Shown here piece by piece: positions 1-5,597 of a stretch of DNA of 5,953 bases. Origin of the DNA: Dehalococcoidales bacterium (GTDB lineage: Bacteria > Chloroflexota > Dehalococcoidia > Dehalococcoidales > UBA2162). The notes under the pieces were generated by a model, which made no database searches, had not been told where the DNA came from, and worked only from the letters and a program-made list of their open reading frames with translations. Where the stretch lies: contig JAUSGV010000098.1 in NCBI GenBank assembly GCA_030648675.1, positions 1 to 5,953 on the forward strand, written 5' to 3'. The translations under genes were made by a program, and so were the position numbers. Each line of letters opens with the position of its first letter. Position 1 is the stretch's first letter.

Positions 1-981
1 ACCTACGGCTTGCTGACTACCTTCGAGGTAACTACCGCTATGGCCTTCGAGTATTTCCGGTCAAGGGGCGTAGATTTTCAGGTGATAGAAACCGGGTTGG
101 GCGGCCGCCTGGACGCCACTAACGTCGTCGATCCCGAGGTCTCCGTGATTACTTCGATAAGCCTGGACCATACGGCAGTACTCGGTGATACGCTGGCTAA
201 GATCGCTGTGGAGAAAGCCGGCATCATCAAACGGGGAAAACCCGTTGTCTCTTCCCCGCAGCCGGATGAGGTGGACGAGGTATTGGAACGAACCTGCAAG
301 AAAAAAGGATCGAATTTGATCAGGGTCGGGCAGGATGTTAGTTGGGAATACCTGGGCTCTAAAAAGGAACGGCAGTCGCTGCGGGTCAAAGGCAGGTTGG
401 GCATTTATGATTTGACGATCCCGCTCCTGGGACGCCACCAGCTCGATAATGCCGCCGCGGCGGTAGCCGCGTTGGAGATTTTGGAAGAAAAAGGTTTCAA
501 TGTGTCCGCAGAGAGTATCGCACGCGGGCTTGCCAAAGTGGACTGGCCGGGACGGCTTCAGGTGCTCAGCCGACAGCCTCTGCTGGTCGTCGACGGGGCA
601 CATAATGCCGAATCCGCGGCGAGATTACGGCAGGCTTTGCAAGAGTACTTTACATTCGACCGGGCTATTTTGATTATCGGAGTATCAGCCGATAAGGATT
701 TGTCCGGCATAGTATCGGAATTAGCTCCGGTGTTCGATAAGGTTATCGCTACTCATTCGATCCATCCGCGGGCAATGCCTGAACCGGAACTGGTCGCGGC
801 ACTTCAGCGGTATGGAATCGACGCCATGGCGACCCGGGATGTTCCGGCGGCATTGGCACTGGCACGAAGATTAGCCGGTCCCGGCGACCTCATTTGTGTC
901 ACCGGCTCGCTTTTTGTCGTTGCCGAAGCGATAGAACACGTCCGGCAGCAGGTCGCTAATGAGCGGCTTCAGGAACCGTAA
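1..981 (+). CDS. folC: Bifunctional folylpolyglutamate synthase/dihydrofolate synthase, 5'-truncated by window edge
   Basis: FolC is a cytoplasmic Mur-ligase-family enzyme that uses ATP to join glutamate to dihydropteroate and to extend folate polyglutamate tails. The frame is open from base 1 to TAA at 979-981 and gives 326 residues. FolC is usually about 430 residues, so roughly 100 N-terminal residues, including the P-loop, lie outside the window. Visible family motifs, numbered in the fragment, are GLGGRLDAT (32-40), SLDHT (54-58), EKAGIIK (71-77, whose final Lys or its equivalent is carbamylated in this family), GRHQLDNA (144-151), WPGR (182-185) and DGAHN (198-202). A C-terminal Rossmann-like domain follows with VSADKD and the closing TGSLFVVAEA. 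The TTG at position 10 is not a real start, because the preceding in-frame TYG residues match the family. The last 26 bp overlap tail-to-tail with the SWIM gene on the other strand. Whether it has one or both synthase activities cannot be read from this fragment. Confidence 0.95.
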   Translation, partial: TYGLLTTFEVTTAMAFEYFRSRGVDFQVIETGLGGRLDATNVVDPEVSVITSISLDHTAVLGDTLAKIAVEKAGIIKRGKPVVSSPQPDEVDEVLERTCKKKGSNLIRVGQDVSWEYLGSKKERQSLRVKGRLGIYDLTIPLLGRHQLDNAAAAVAALEILEEKGFNVSAESIARGLAKVDWPGRLQVLSRQPLLVVDGAHNAESAARLRQALQEYFTFDRAILIIGVSADKDLSGIVSELAPVFDKVIATHSIHPRAMPEPELVAALQRYGIDAMATRDVPAALALARRLAGPGDLICVTGSLFVVAEAIEHVRQQVANERLQEP

Positions 982-1216
982 TGGCCTCCTGGGGCAGCAT
1001 GTCGCTGAGCATTCTCTCGAGCGCCATGGTGTGGCTGCAAACTCCCCAGGTTGACGAGAAGTGGCAGGAACAATGCCACTTGCCGCCTTCAAATGTGGTC
1101 GTATAAGTGTCATTGTCGCCGCGGAATTGAACGGTAAGTCCGGAAAAGGTGACGCGGCCTTTGTCTTGTGAGTAACGCTTGGCTTTTTCAATTTTCCCGA
1201 TAAGGCTCGATTGCAT
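956..1216 (-). CDS. Small SWIM zinc-finger protein of unknown function
   Basis: This 86-residue protein consists almost entirely of one SWIM-type zinc finger. The signature CxC-x8-CxH is at Cys49, Cys51, Cys60 and His62, in the segment KWHCSCHFSSTWGVCSHTMA. It is preceded by a probable two-strand beta segment (VTFSGLTVQF and DTYTTTFEGG) and followed by a short helix, as is usual for SWIM domains. SWIM fingers bind DNA or proteins in SWI2/SNF2 ATPases, MuDR transposases and MEK kinase-1, but here there is no attached catalytic domain, so no function can be assigned. A GTG at 1219-1217 could extend it by one codon. I prefer the ATG at 1216 because AAGGAGG (1229-1223) sits 6 nt before it and only 3 nt before the GTG. 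The stop TAG (958-956) lies inside the 3' end of folC on the other strand. It is probably expressed from its own promoter or by read-through from plsY. Confidence 0.85.
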   Translation of the reverse strand: MQSSLIGKIEKAKRYSQDKGRVTFSGLTVQFRGDNDTYTTTFEGGKWHCSCHFSSTWGVCSHTMALERMLSDMLPQEAITVPEAAH

Positions 1217-1220
1217 CACT

Positions 1221-1229
1221 TACCTCCTT
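1221..1229 (-). promoter_or_regulatory. Strong ribosome-binding site of the SWIM gene
   Basis: On the - strand this reads AAGGAGGTA, a near-perfect match to the anti-Shine-Dalgarno complement. It lies 6 nt before the ATG at 1216 and only 3 nt before the GTG at 1219, so it decides the start in favour of the ATG. It is the strongest Shine-Dalgarno sequence in the window. Confidence 0.8.
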
Positions 1230-1238
1230 CCTAAAACT

Positions 1239-1269
1239 AAAAAGCACCCCGATACATTGGAGTGCTTTT
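1239..1269 (-). terminator. Hairpin terminator after plsY, probably bidirectional, within the SWIM leader
   Basis: The arms AAAAGCAC (1240-1247) and GTGCTTTT (1262-1269) pair perfectly. A C/A mismatch and two more G-C pairs (1249-1250 with 1259-1260) close an 8-nt loop. Read on the - strand, the stem ends in five U followed by AG and four more U, a good intrinsic terminator about 80 nt beyond the plsY stop. Read on the + strand it ends in four U, so it could also stop transcripts that run past folC. It ends 10 nt before the Shine-Dalgarno of the SWIM gene, so any transcript of that gene starting upstream must pass through it, which would allow attenuation. Confidence 0.7.
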
Positions 1270-1339
1270 ACAAGCGGTGGCGTGGGTGCTACCATCAAAA
1301 CGTTCAATATTTTATACATGGTACCTCATCGCTACCCTG

Positions 1340-1368
1340 ATTTTACTACTATCTTTTGGACAAGTCTA
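1340..1368 (-). promoter_or_regulatory. Candidate sigma70-type promoter for the SWIM gene
   Basis: On the - strand TAGACT (1368-1363, four of six matches to TTGACA) is followed after 17 nt by TAAAAT (1345-1340, five of six matches to TATAAT). It overlaps the last codons of plsY. Transcription would begin near 1333 and give a leader of about 117 nt that contains the hairpin at 1239-1269. It is the best-spaced promoter-like pair I found ahead of the SWIM gene, but the -35 box is weak and AT-rich chance matches are possible. Confidence 0.3.
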
Positions 1369-2077
1369 TAGGTTTTTTGACCGGATTAGCCGCGATTGGA
1401 GATCGTTTCGTCCACTTGTGGCGGTCTTTTATATCGCGGTCGAAAAGCAGCCGGTTGAGCAGCAGTTCTCCGGTAGGTACCGAAGTACTTAACTCGGTAC
1501 GCGGCACTGCCAGTCGCCTGACAACAGCCAGCAGGAAAACGGCAAAAAAACCTATGGAAAGCGAGAAGGAGCGGTCGATCTGGAAAGGTTGGGCGAGAAA
1601 CCATGTTCCCAGGGGTCCCAGCCCCAGCGCCAGCAAAGCCCCGATCGGAAGCTGATGGAACGGGGCAAAAGAAAAGGCGATGACGAGCATGGCGAGAGTC
1701 AACCAGGGAGCGAGTACAAAGATTACCCCCACCGTTGTCAAAATACCGCGGCCGCCGCTAAAGCGAAGAAAAATCGGCCAGTTGTGGCCGGCAATGGCCG
1801 CCATACCCACTAAAATTTGCTGGTATACTTCCAGTCCGGCTAATTTAGCCAGGTAAACTACCAGCATCCCTTTTCCGAGATCGAAAAAGGTAACCGGAAT
1901 CGTCCACCACCGGGAAACTACTGCCGAAACGTTCGAGGCGCCGACGTTACCGCTACCGTATCGCCGGATGTCTATTCCCCGTGTCCGCCGGGCAATGATG
2001 TAAGCGGTGGGTATAGAGCCCAGGAGATAGGAACCCAATAACAGCAAAATGAAAGGAAGAATCATATATTCAATCAT
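1349..2077 (-). CDS. plsY: PlsY-family acyl-phosphate:glycerol-3-phosphate acyltransferase
   Basis: PlsY is an integral membrane enzyme that transfers the acyl group from acyl-phosphate to glycerol-3-phosphate, giving lysophosphatidic acid, the first step of phospholipid synthesis in the PlsX/PlsY pathway. The 242-residue product has hydrophobic segments near residues 3-29, 58-80, 85-104, 113-134, 142-162 and 171-187. Family motifs are GSIPTAY (20-26), GSGNVGASN (41-49), DLGKG (66-70) and GHNWPIFLRFSGGRG (97-111). Two features are atypical. The glycine-rich motif has Arg110 where GGKG is usual, and the C-terminal HxxN-containing motif is not recognisable, being reduced to RRLAVPRTE (187-195). 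A polar tail of about 45 residues makes the protein longer than the usual 200 or so. The ATG at 2077 has no convincing Shine-Dalgarno, only GGG directly before it. A second ATG four codons in is no better. It is the last gene of the recX-to-plsY series and is followed by a terminator. The family is certain; full catalytic equivalence is probable. Confidence 0.9.
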   Translation of the reverse strand: MIEYMILPFILLLLGSYLLGSIPTAYIIARRTRGIDIRRYGSGNVGASNVSAVVSRWWTIPVTFFDLGKGMLVVYLAKLAGLEVYQQILVGMAAIAGHNWPIFLRFSGGRGILTTVGVIFVLAPWLTLAMLVIAFSFAPFHQLPIGALLALGLGPLGTWFLAQPFQIDRSFSLSIGFFAVFLLAVVRRLAVPRTELSTSVPTGELLLNRLLFDRDIKDRHKWTKRSPIAANPVKKPIDLSKR

Positions 2078-2106
2078 CCCGTTTCAAGGAAGGGATACGC
2101 TAACGG

Positions 2107-2170
2107 AAAATCCGAAGCACTAAATCCGAAATCCGAAACAAATTCGAATTACGAATGACTAAATTACAAA
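2107..2170. repeat. Degenerate AAATCCGAA intergenic repeat upstream of plsY
   Basis: The 110-bp gap between the PHP gene and plsY carries three copies of AAATCCGAA (2108-2116, 2122-2130 and 2129-2137, the last two overlapping by two bases). They are followed by the perfect 10-bp palindrome AATTCGAATT (2141-2150) and an A-rich tail with ACGAA and AAATTACAAA. A 14-bp segment, AAAATCCGAAGCAC (2107-2120), recurs exactly at 3810-3823 upstream of ymdB. The composition is AT-rich and unlike the flanking genes. I know such TCCGAA-rich mosaics as intergenic repeats in several environmental bacterial lineages, but their function is unknown. I see no good promoter in the gap. Confidence 0.7.
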
Positions 2171-2187
2171 AATTCACCAGAGCTTCC

Positions 2188-3039
2188 CTACGGAGTGGCT
2201 GACGGCAGATGTCTTTGTTTTGTGAGGGCAATCAACCTCTCCGCCGATTCTATGGGGACGTCGACCCCGCCGATTTCGACCTCGTTGCCGGTGTTAAGGC
2301 CGTGGTAATCCGTGCCGCCGGTAGCGATCAAACCATATTTATCGGCCCAGCCGAGCAGCTTAAGGATATCCCCCGGCGCATAGCCGTTGTAGTGGGCTTC
2401 GATTCCCACTAGGCCGTGGGACTTTAATTCGGCGATCATCGTTTCCGGGTTTTTTAAGGTGAAGGGATGGGCGAGTACGGGTAATCCGCCGGCTAGCAAA
2501 ATGAGTCGCACTGCCTCAGCCGGGGCGATCTTCTCCCTTTCGGCGTAGGCCGGACAACCCCAACCGATATATTTGTTGAAAGCTTCCTGAAATGAATTAA
2601 TATAGCCCTTTTCCAGCAAAGCCTGGGCGATGTGCGGACGGCCGATCGAGCCGTCGCCCGCGATTTCTTTCACCCGTTCCCAAGAGATTTTAAATCCGAG
2701 GTTATTAAGTTTGGCGATCATACGATGTGCTCTCCCCACGCGCGATTCGCGCAGGTTCGCCAGATTTGCCAGAAGGTCAGGGTGGTGGTAGTCAATGAAA
2801 TAGCCGAGAATGTGGGCTTCCCCCTCACCGACGTCGGTGTTAATCTCAACACCCGGAATCAAGGTGAAGGACGGGAACGATCCTGCAGTCTCGAGTGCCG
2901 GAGGAATGCCGTCAACCGTATCGTGATCGCATAGAGCGATAACGGTCAAACCGTTTTCGACAGCCTTGCGGACGACCTGCTCCGGGCTGAGCCGCCCATC
3001 TGAAGCCGTGGAATGGACGTGGAGGTCTACCTTGGACAT
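2188..3039 (-). CDS. PHP-domain phosphoesterase (TrpH/RNase AM-like)
   Basis: This 283-residue protein is a polymerase-and-histidinol-phosphatase (PHP) domain metal enzyme of the COG0613 type. Metal-ligand motifs are in the expected order: DLHVHS with His7 and His9, SDG with Asp14, DHDT with His39, GVEIN with Glu65, HILGY with His76, AHP with His191, and GGTDYHG with Asp244 and His246. The helical insertion carries GRPHIA (133-138), typical of this subgroup. Relatives include E. coli TrpH/YciV (RNase AM), a 5'-to-3' exonuclease trimming rRNA 5' ends, and a nucleoside 3',5'-bisphosphate phosphatase from Chromobacterium. The exact substrate here is not shown by the sequence. The start ATG overlaps the ymdB stop as TAATG, and GGGAGGT inside the end of ymdB is 7 nt upstream by its GGAGG core, so translation is probably coupled. 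It sits with rny and ymdB, which favours a role in RNA or nucleotide turnover. Confidence 0.9.
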   Translation of the reverse strand: MSKVDLHVHSTASDGRLSPEQVVRKAVENGLTVIALCDHDTVDGIPPALETAGSFPSFTLIPGVEINTDVGEGEAHILGYFIDYHHPDLLANLANLRESRVGRAHRMIAKLNNLGFKISWERVKEIAGDGSIGRPHIAQALLEKGYINSFQEAFNKYIGWGCPAYAEREKIAPAEAVRLILLAGGLPVLAHPFTLKNPETMIAELKSHGLVGIEAHYNGYAPGDILKLLGWADKYGLIATGGTDYHGLNTGNEVEIGGVDVPIESAERLIALTKQRHLPSATP

Positions 3040-3806
3040 TAGCCGACCTCCCGGCTGATCCGCTCGATTTTCAAAGCTTTGCCGGTTTTGTCATTGACCG
3101 AAACCAGCACCGCGTTGAGCATCGTCTTGCCGCTGCCGACTGTCAGACGGGCGGGCATCGAGGTCAGAAAACGCTGCAAAACCGGTTCAGGGTCGTCGCC
3201 GATGATCGAATCTATCGGACCGACCATGCCGATGTCGGTAACGTAGGCAGAACCTTGCGGTAATATCCGGGTGTCGATAGTTCCAACGTGGGTGTGAGTA
3301 CCCAGGACGGCACTAACCCGGCCGTCAAGGTAGCGGCCCATGGCGACCTTTTCCGACGTCGCTTCGGCGTGGAAGTCCACGACGATGATCGATGGTTTGG
3401 GCTTTATTTCGCCGAGCAGCCGGTCCATGGCACGGAACGGGCAGTCGAAATTGCCGATAAATGTTCGTCCGATTAGGTTCACCACCAGTACTCCATGCTG
3501 GGTGAGATAACCGCGTCCCGGTACCCCGGGCGGGTAGTTTAGCGGGCGCAGAATCGGCATCTCGCTGTCGAGGTACGGGAAGATGTCTTTTTGTGCCCAG
3601 ATGTGGTTGCCCGATGTCAAAACGTCGACGTCGGCGTCGAACAGCTCTTGAGCTGTGTCCGGAGTGACACCGAAACCGCCGGCGGCATTTTCCGCGTTGG
3701 CTATGACGAAATCGATCCCGAACTCCTGGCGCAATGCGGGAACGAGCCTGGTAACGGCGCGCCGTCCCGGGCTGCCGATTATGTCGCCAATAGCTAGAAT
3801 GTTCAT
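3039..3806 (-). CDS. ymdB: YmdB-family metallophosphoesterase (2',3'-cyclic-nucleotide phosphodiesterase)
   Basis: YmdB proteins are cytosolic dimetal phosphoesterases. The Bacillus subtilis member hydrolyses 2',3'-cyclic nucleotides and influences biofilm and motility choices. The 255-residue product is close to the family length of about 265. The ligand set is complete: Asp8 in GDIIGSPGR, Glu39 and Asn40 in NAENAAGG, Asn67 and the catalytic His68 in SGNHIW, His146 in VDFHAEATSEK, and His171 and His173 in GTHTHVGTID. The tail motif GPIDSIIGDDPE is also typical. The ATG at 3806 gives the exact family N-terminus (MNILAIGDIIGSPGRR), so the start is secure, although the leader offers only a weak GGA 7 nt upstream within a T-rich stretch. 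It follows rny after a 234-bp repeat-filled gap, whereas rny and ymdB lie close together in many genomes. It overlaps the PHP gene by one base. Confidence 0.95.
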   Translation of the reverse strand: MNILAIGDIIGSPGRRAVTRLVPALRQEFGIDFVIANAENAAGGFGVTPDTAQELFDADVDVLTSGNHIWAQKDIFPYLDSEMPILRPLNYPPGVPGRGYLTQHGVLVVNLIGRTFIGNFDCPFRAMDRLLGEIKPKPSIIVVDFHAEATSEKVAMGRYLDGRVSAVLGTHTHVGTIDTRILPQGSAYVTDIGMVGPIDSIIGDDPEPVLQRFLTSMPARLTVGSGKTMLNAVLVSVNDKTGKALKIERISREVG

Positions 3807-3809
3807 TAA

Positions 3810-3823
3810 AAAATCCGAAGCAC
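3810..3823. repeat. Second copy of the 14-bp AAAATCCGAAGCAC repeat, directly upstream of ymdB
   Basis: This is an exact copy of 2107-2120 in the same orientation relative to both downstream genes. It lies 3 bp from the ymdB start codon and so forms most of the place where a ribosome-binding site would be expected. The only Shine-Dalgarno-like bases there, GGA on the - strand, come from this repeat. Confidence 0.65.
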
Positions 3824-3844
3824 GAAAAAAGTTAAAATAATGCT

Positions 3845-3922
3845 TCTCTCCCCTTGCGGGAGAGACATGAGTGAGGGGAAACCAATCACCCTCACCTTAA
3901 TCCTCTCCCCTCAAGGGAGAGG
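3845..3922. repeat. Palindromic cloverleaf-like intergenic repeat between rny and ymdB
   Basis: Three hairpins lie side by side. TCTCTCCC (3845-3852) pairs with GGGAGAGA (3858-3865) around a 5-nt loop. GTGAGGG (3871-3877) pairs with CCCTCAC (3889-3895) around 11 nt. CCTCTCCC (3902-3909) pairs with GGGAGAGG (3915-3922) around 5 nt. The outer hairpins are also imperfect inverted copies of each other, so the whole 78 bp is one large palindrome. I recognise this CTCTCCC...GGGAGAG and GTGAGGG...CCCTCAC layout as a dispersed non-coding repeat seen in many bacterial genomes, resembling REP/MITE-type elements. No transposase or clear target-site duplication is visible here. None of the stems is followed by a U tract on the - strand, so it is not an evident terminator. 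Confidence 0.8.
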
Positions 3923-3993
3923 AAAGTGGTTATCAGGGATGCCGCGTGACGTAAGGAATCGGCATTTCGTATTTTGCGCCGCAGCCATCCCGT

Positions 3994-4023
3994 ATGTTAA
4001 TCGGGACGATATTAGAATTTCAA
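3994..4023 (-). promoter_or_regulatory. Candidate sigma70-type promoter for ymdB-PHP-plsY
   Basis: On the - strand TTGAAA (4023-4018, five of six matches to TTGACA) is followed after 18 nt by TAACAT (3999-3994, four of six matches to TATAAT), starting 17 nt past the rny stop codon. A transcript from here would have a leader of about 180 nt containing the palindromic repeat. The -10 overlaps the loop of a weak 5-bp stem, TCCCG (3988-3992) with CGGGA (4002-4006). The match is suggestive but not decisive. Confidence 0.3.
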
Positions 4024-4040
4024 ATTTTTCTCCTCGTGTC

Positions 4041-5591
4041 CTATTTAGCGTAATCTACGGCTCTGGTTTCCCTGATCACGGTGACCTTGACCTGCCCCGG
4101 ATATTCGAGGCCTTCCTCGATTTTCTTGACGATATCACGGGCAAGCCTCATCGCGGCAAGATCGTCGATTTCCTCCGGTTTGACCAGTATCCGGATTTCT
4201 TTACCGGCCTGAATAGCGAAAGATTTTTCCACGCCTTTGAAGCTGTTGGCGATTTCTTCCAGGGCTTTCAACCGCTTGATGTAGGTTTCCAGCGATTCTC
4301 GCCTGGCACCGGGCCGGGCGCTGCTGATGGCATCGGCTGCGGATACAATATAACCCCAGAAACTGGTGGTTCCCGCTTCCATATGGTGTTCGGCGATGCC
4401 CTGCGCCACTTCAACGGACTTGTCCCACTGTTTAACCAGGTCCGCGCCGATTTGGGCGTGAGTACCTTCAACCTCGCGGTCGACCGCTTTACCGATATCG
4501 TGGAGCAGACCGGCGCGCTTGGCCAGAACTACGTTCGCGCCCAATTCGGCGGCTATCATTCCGCAAAGGTAAGCGGATTCTATGCTGTGGTCGAGAACGT
4601 TTTGCCCATAACTTGTCCGGTATTTCAACCGGCCGAGCACCTTGATTAACTCAGGGCGGAGGCCCTGAACCCCGACTTCAATCGCGGCTTGTTCGCCGGC
4701 TTTGACGATGGATATATCTACTTCTTCACGGGCTTTCGCCACGAGTTCTTCAATGCGGGCGGGATGAATCCGGCCGTCGAGAATCAACTTGTTAATGGTA
4801 ATGCGGGCGACTTCCCGGCGGATTGGGTCGAAACTGGAGAGAGTGACCGCTTCCGGGGTGTCATCGATAATCAGGTCGACGCCGGTAGCTTGTTCCAACG
4901 CCCTGATGTTGCGTCCTTCCCGTCCGATAAGGCGTCCCTTCATCTCGTCATTCGGGATAGGCACAGTCGAAACCGTAGTCTCACTGGATATCTCGGACGC
5001 CTGGCGTTGAATTACCTGACACAGGATTTCCTGTGACTTTTTATCCGCTTCTTCTTTGAGCCTTGCTTCCCATCCGCGCAGCCGTCGGGCAATTTCTTCC
5101 TTAGCCTCTGATTCGACTCTTTCGAGCAGCATCTCTTTCGCATCGGCGGTGGTCATGCTGGCAATTGTCTCCAGTTGCTTGACCTGGCGCTCCTTTATGC
5201 TGATCGCCTCTGTTCGGATAGCTTCACTCTCCCGTTCTTTGTTCGTCAGATTGCGATCCCGGGCCTCCAGTCCTTCGAGGCGGTGGTCCAGAGACTCAGT
5301 CTTGGAAGTCAAACGGTTTTCCTGTCGTTGCAGTTCGGCGAAACGCTGGCGGTATTCATTCTCCGCCGAAATCTTGATTTTATCGGCTTCCTGCTTGGCA
5401 TCGTTGATCAAGATCTTGGTTTCGTCTTTCGCTTCGGCTATCGTCCGGGCGGCTTTGCGCTGGGCGACACGCAACTGGCGGGTTATCGACATGTTGCGGA
5501 AGAAGAAAACGATCACGCCGCCTATTATCAATCCGATAAACAGAACTGAGACTAATGCTATCCAATAAATTGCACCTTGGTTATTTGGCAT
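4041..5591 (-). CDS. rny: Ribonuclease Y, membrane-anchored endoribonuclease
   Basis: RNase Y makes the initial endonucleolytic cuts in mRNA decay and RNA processing in bacteria without RNase E, working at the inner face of the cytoplasmic membrane. The 516-residue product matches the usual 515-520. Domains in order are an N-terminal transmembrane helix (about residues 9-31), a long charged coiled coil (about 35-200) rich in Glu, Lys, Arg and Ala heptads, a KH RNA-binding domain with GRLIGREGRNIR (219-230), and an HD domain with His335, the HD pair His364-Asp365 in LLHDIGKA, His378, the His402-His403 pair and Asp420. All catalytic motifs appear intact. The ATG at 5591 follows GAGGTG at a 6-nt distance. 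That ribosome-binding site lies in a stem shared with the end of recX, suggesting coupled translation. Its neighbour ymdB is a conserved partner gene. Confidence 0.97.
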   Translation of the reverse strand: MPNNQGAIYWIALVSVLFIGLIIGGVIVFFFRNMSITRQLRVAQRKAARTIAEAKDETKILINDAKQEADKIKISAENEYRQRFAELQRQENRLTSKTESLDHRLEGLEARDRNLTNKERESEAIRTEAISIKERQVKQLETIASMTTADAKEMLLERVESEAKEEIARRLRGWEARLKEEADKKSQEILCQVIQRQASEISSETTVSTVPIPNDEMKGRLIGREGRNIRALEQATGVDLIIDDTPEAVTLSSFDPIRREVARITINKLILDGRIHPARIEELVAKAREEVDISIVKAGEQAAIEVGVQGLRPELIKVLGRLKYRTSYGQNVLDHSIESAYLCGMIAAELGANVVLAKRAGLLHDIGKAVDREVEGTHAQIGADLVKQWDKSVEVAQGIAEHHMEAGTTSFWGYIVSAADAISSARPGARRESLETYIKRLKALEEIANSFKGVEKSFAIQAGKEIRILVKPEEIDDLAAMRLARDIVKKIEEGLEYPGQVKVTVIRETRAVDYAK

Positions 5592-5597
5592 TTTTCA

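Noticed and set aside
61..603. A 180-codon - strand open frame inside folC
   Set aside because: It is fully antisense to folC, whose motifs are intact in the other frame, and the product shows no recognisable domain.
1276..1293. GGTGGC/GCTACC stem in the plsY-SWIM gap as a possible riboswitch or T-box part
   Set aside because: It includes a wobble on the + strand and a mismatch on the - strand, and no T-box or known riboswitch core is present nearby.
1309..1316. TATAAAAT on the - strand as a -10 box for the SWIM gene
   Set aside because: No sequence resembling TTGACA lies 16-18 nt upstream and there is no proper extended -10 motif. The pair at 1340-1368 is better spaced.
1262..1492. A 76-codon + strand open frame with a hydrophobic segment, in the plsY-SWIM gap and plsY 3' end
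   Set aside because: It begins inside the terminator stem, has no ribosome-binding site, and its hydrophobic run comes from AT-rich non-coding sequence. More than half lies antisense to plsY.
3845..3922. Reading the repeated hairpins as a CRISPR array
   Set aside because: The units are inverted copies forming one palindrome, without regular spacers or cas genes.
3988..4006. Short stem TCCCG/CGGGA after rny as a possible terminator
   Set aside because: Only five base pairs with a 9-nt loop, and no U tract follows on the - strand.
3840..4649. A 269-codon + strand open frame running from the repeat into the rny region
   Set aside because: Most of it is antisense to the well-conserved KH/HD half of rny, its start lies inside the palindromic repeat, and the translation resembles no family I know. 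It is a shadow frame.
5056..5568. A 170-codon + strand open frame opposite the rny coiled coil
   Set aside because: The Ser/Arg/Leu-rich translation is what the complement of Glu/Lys/Arg-rich coiled-coil codons produces. It has no Shine-Dalgarno or family match.
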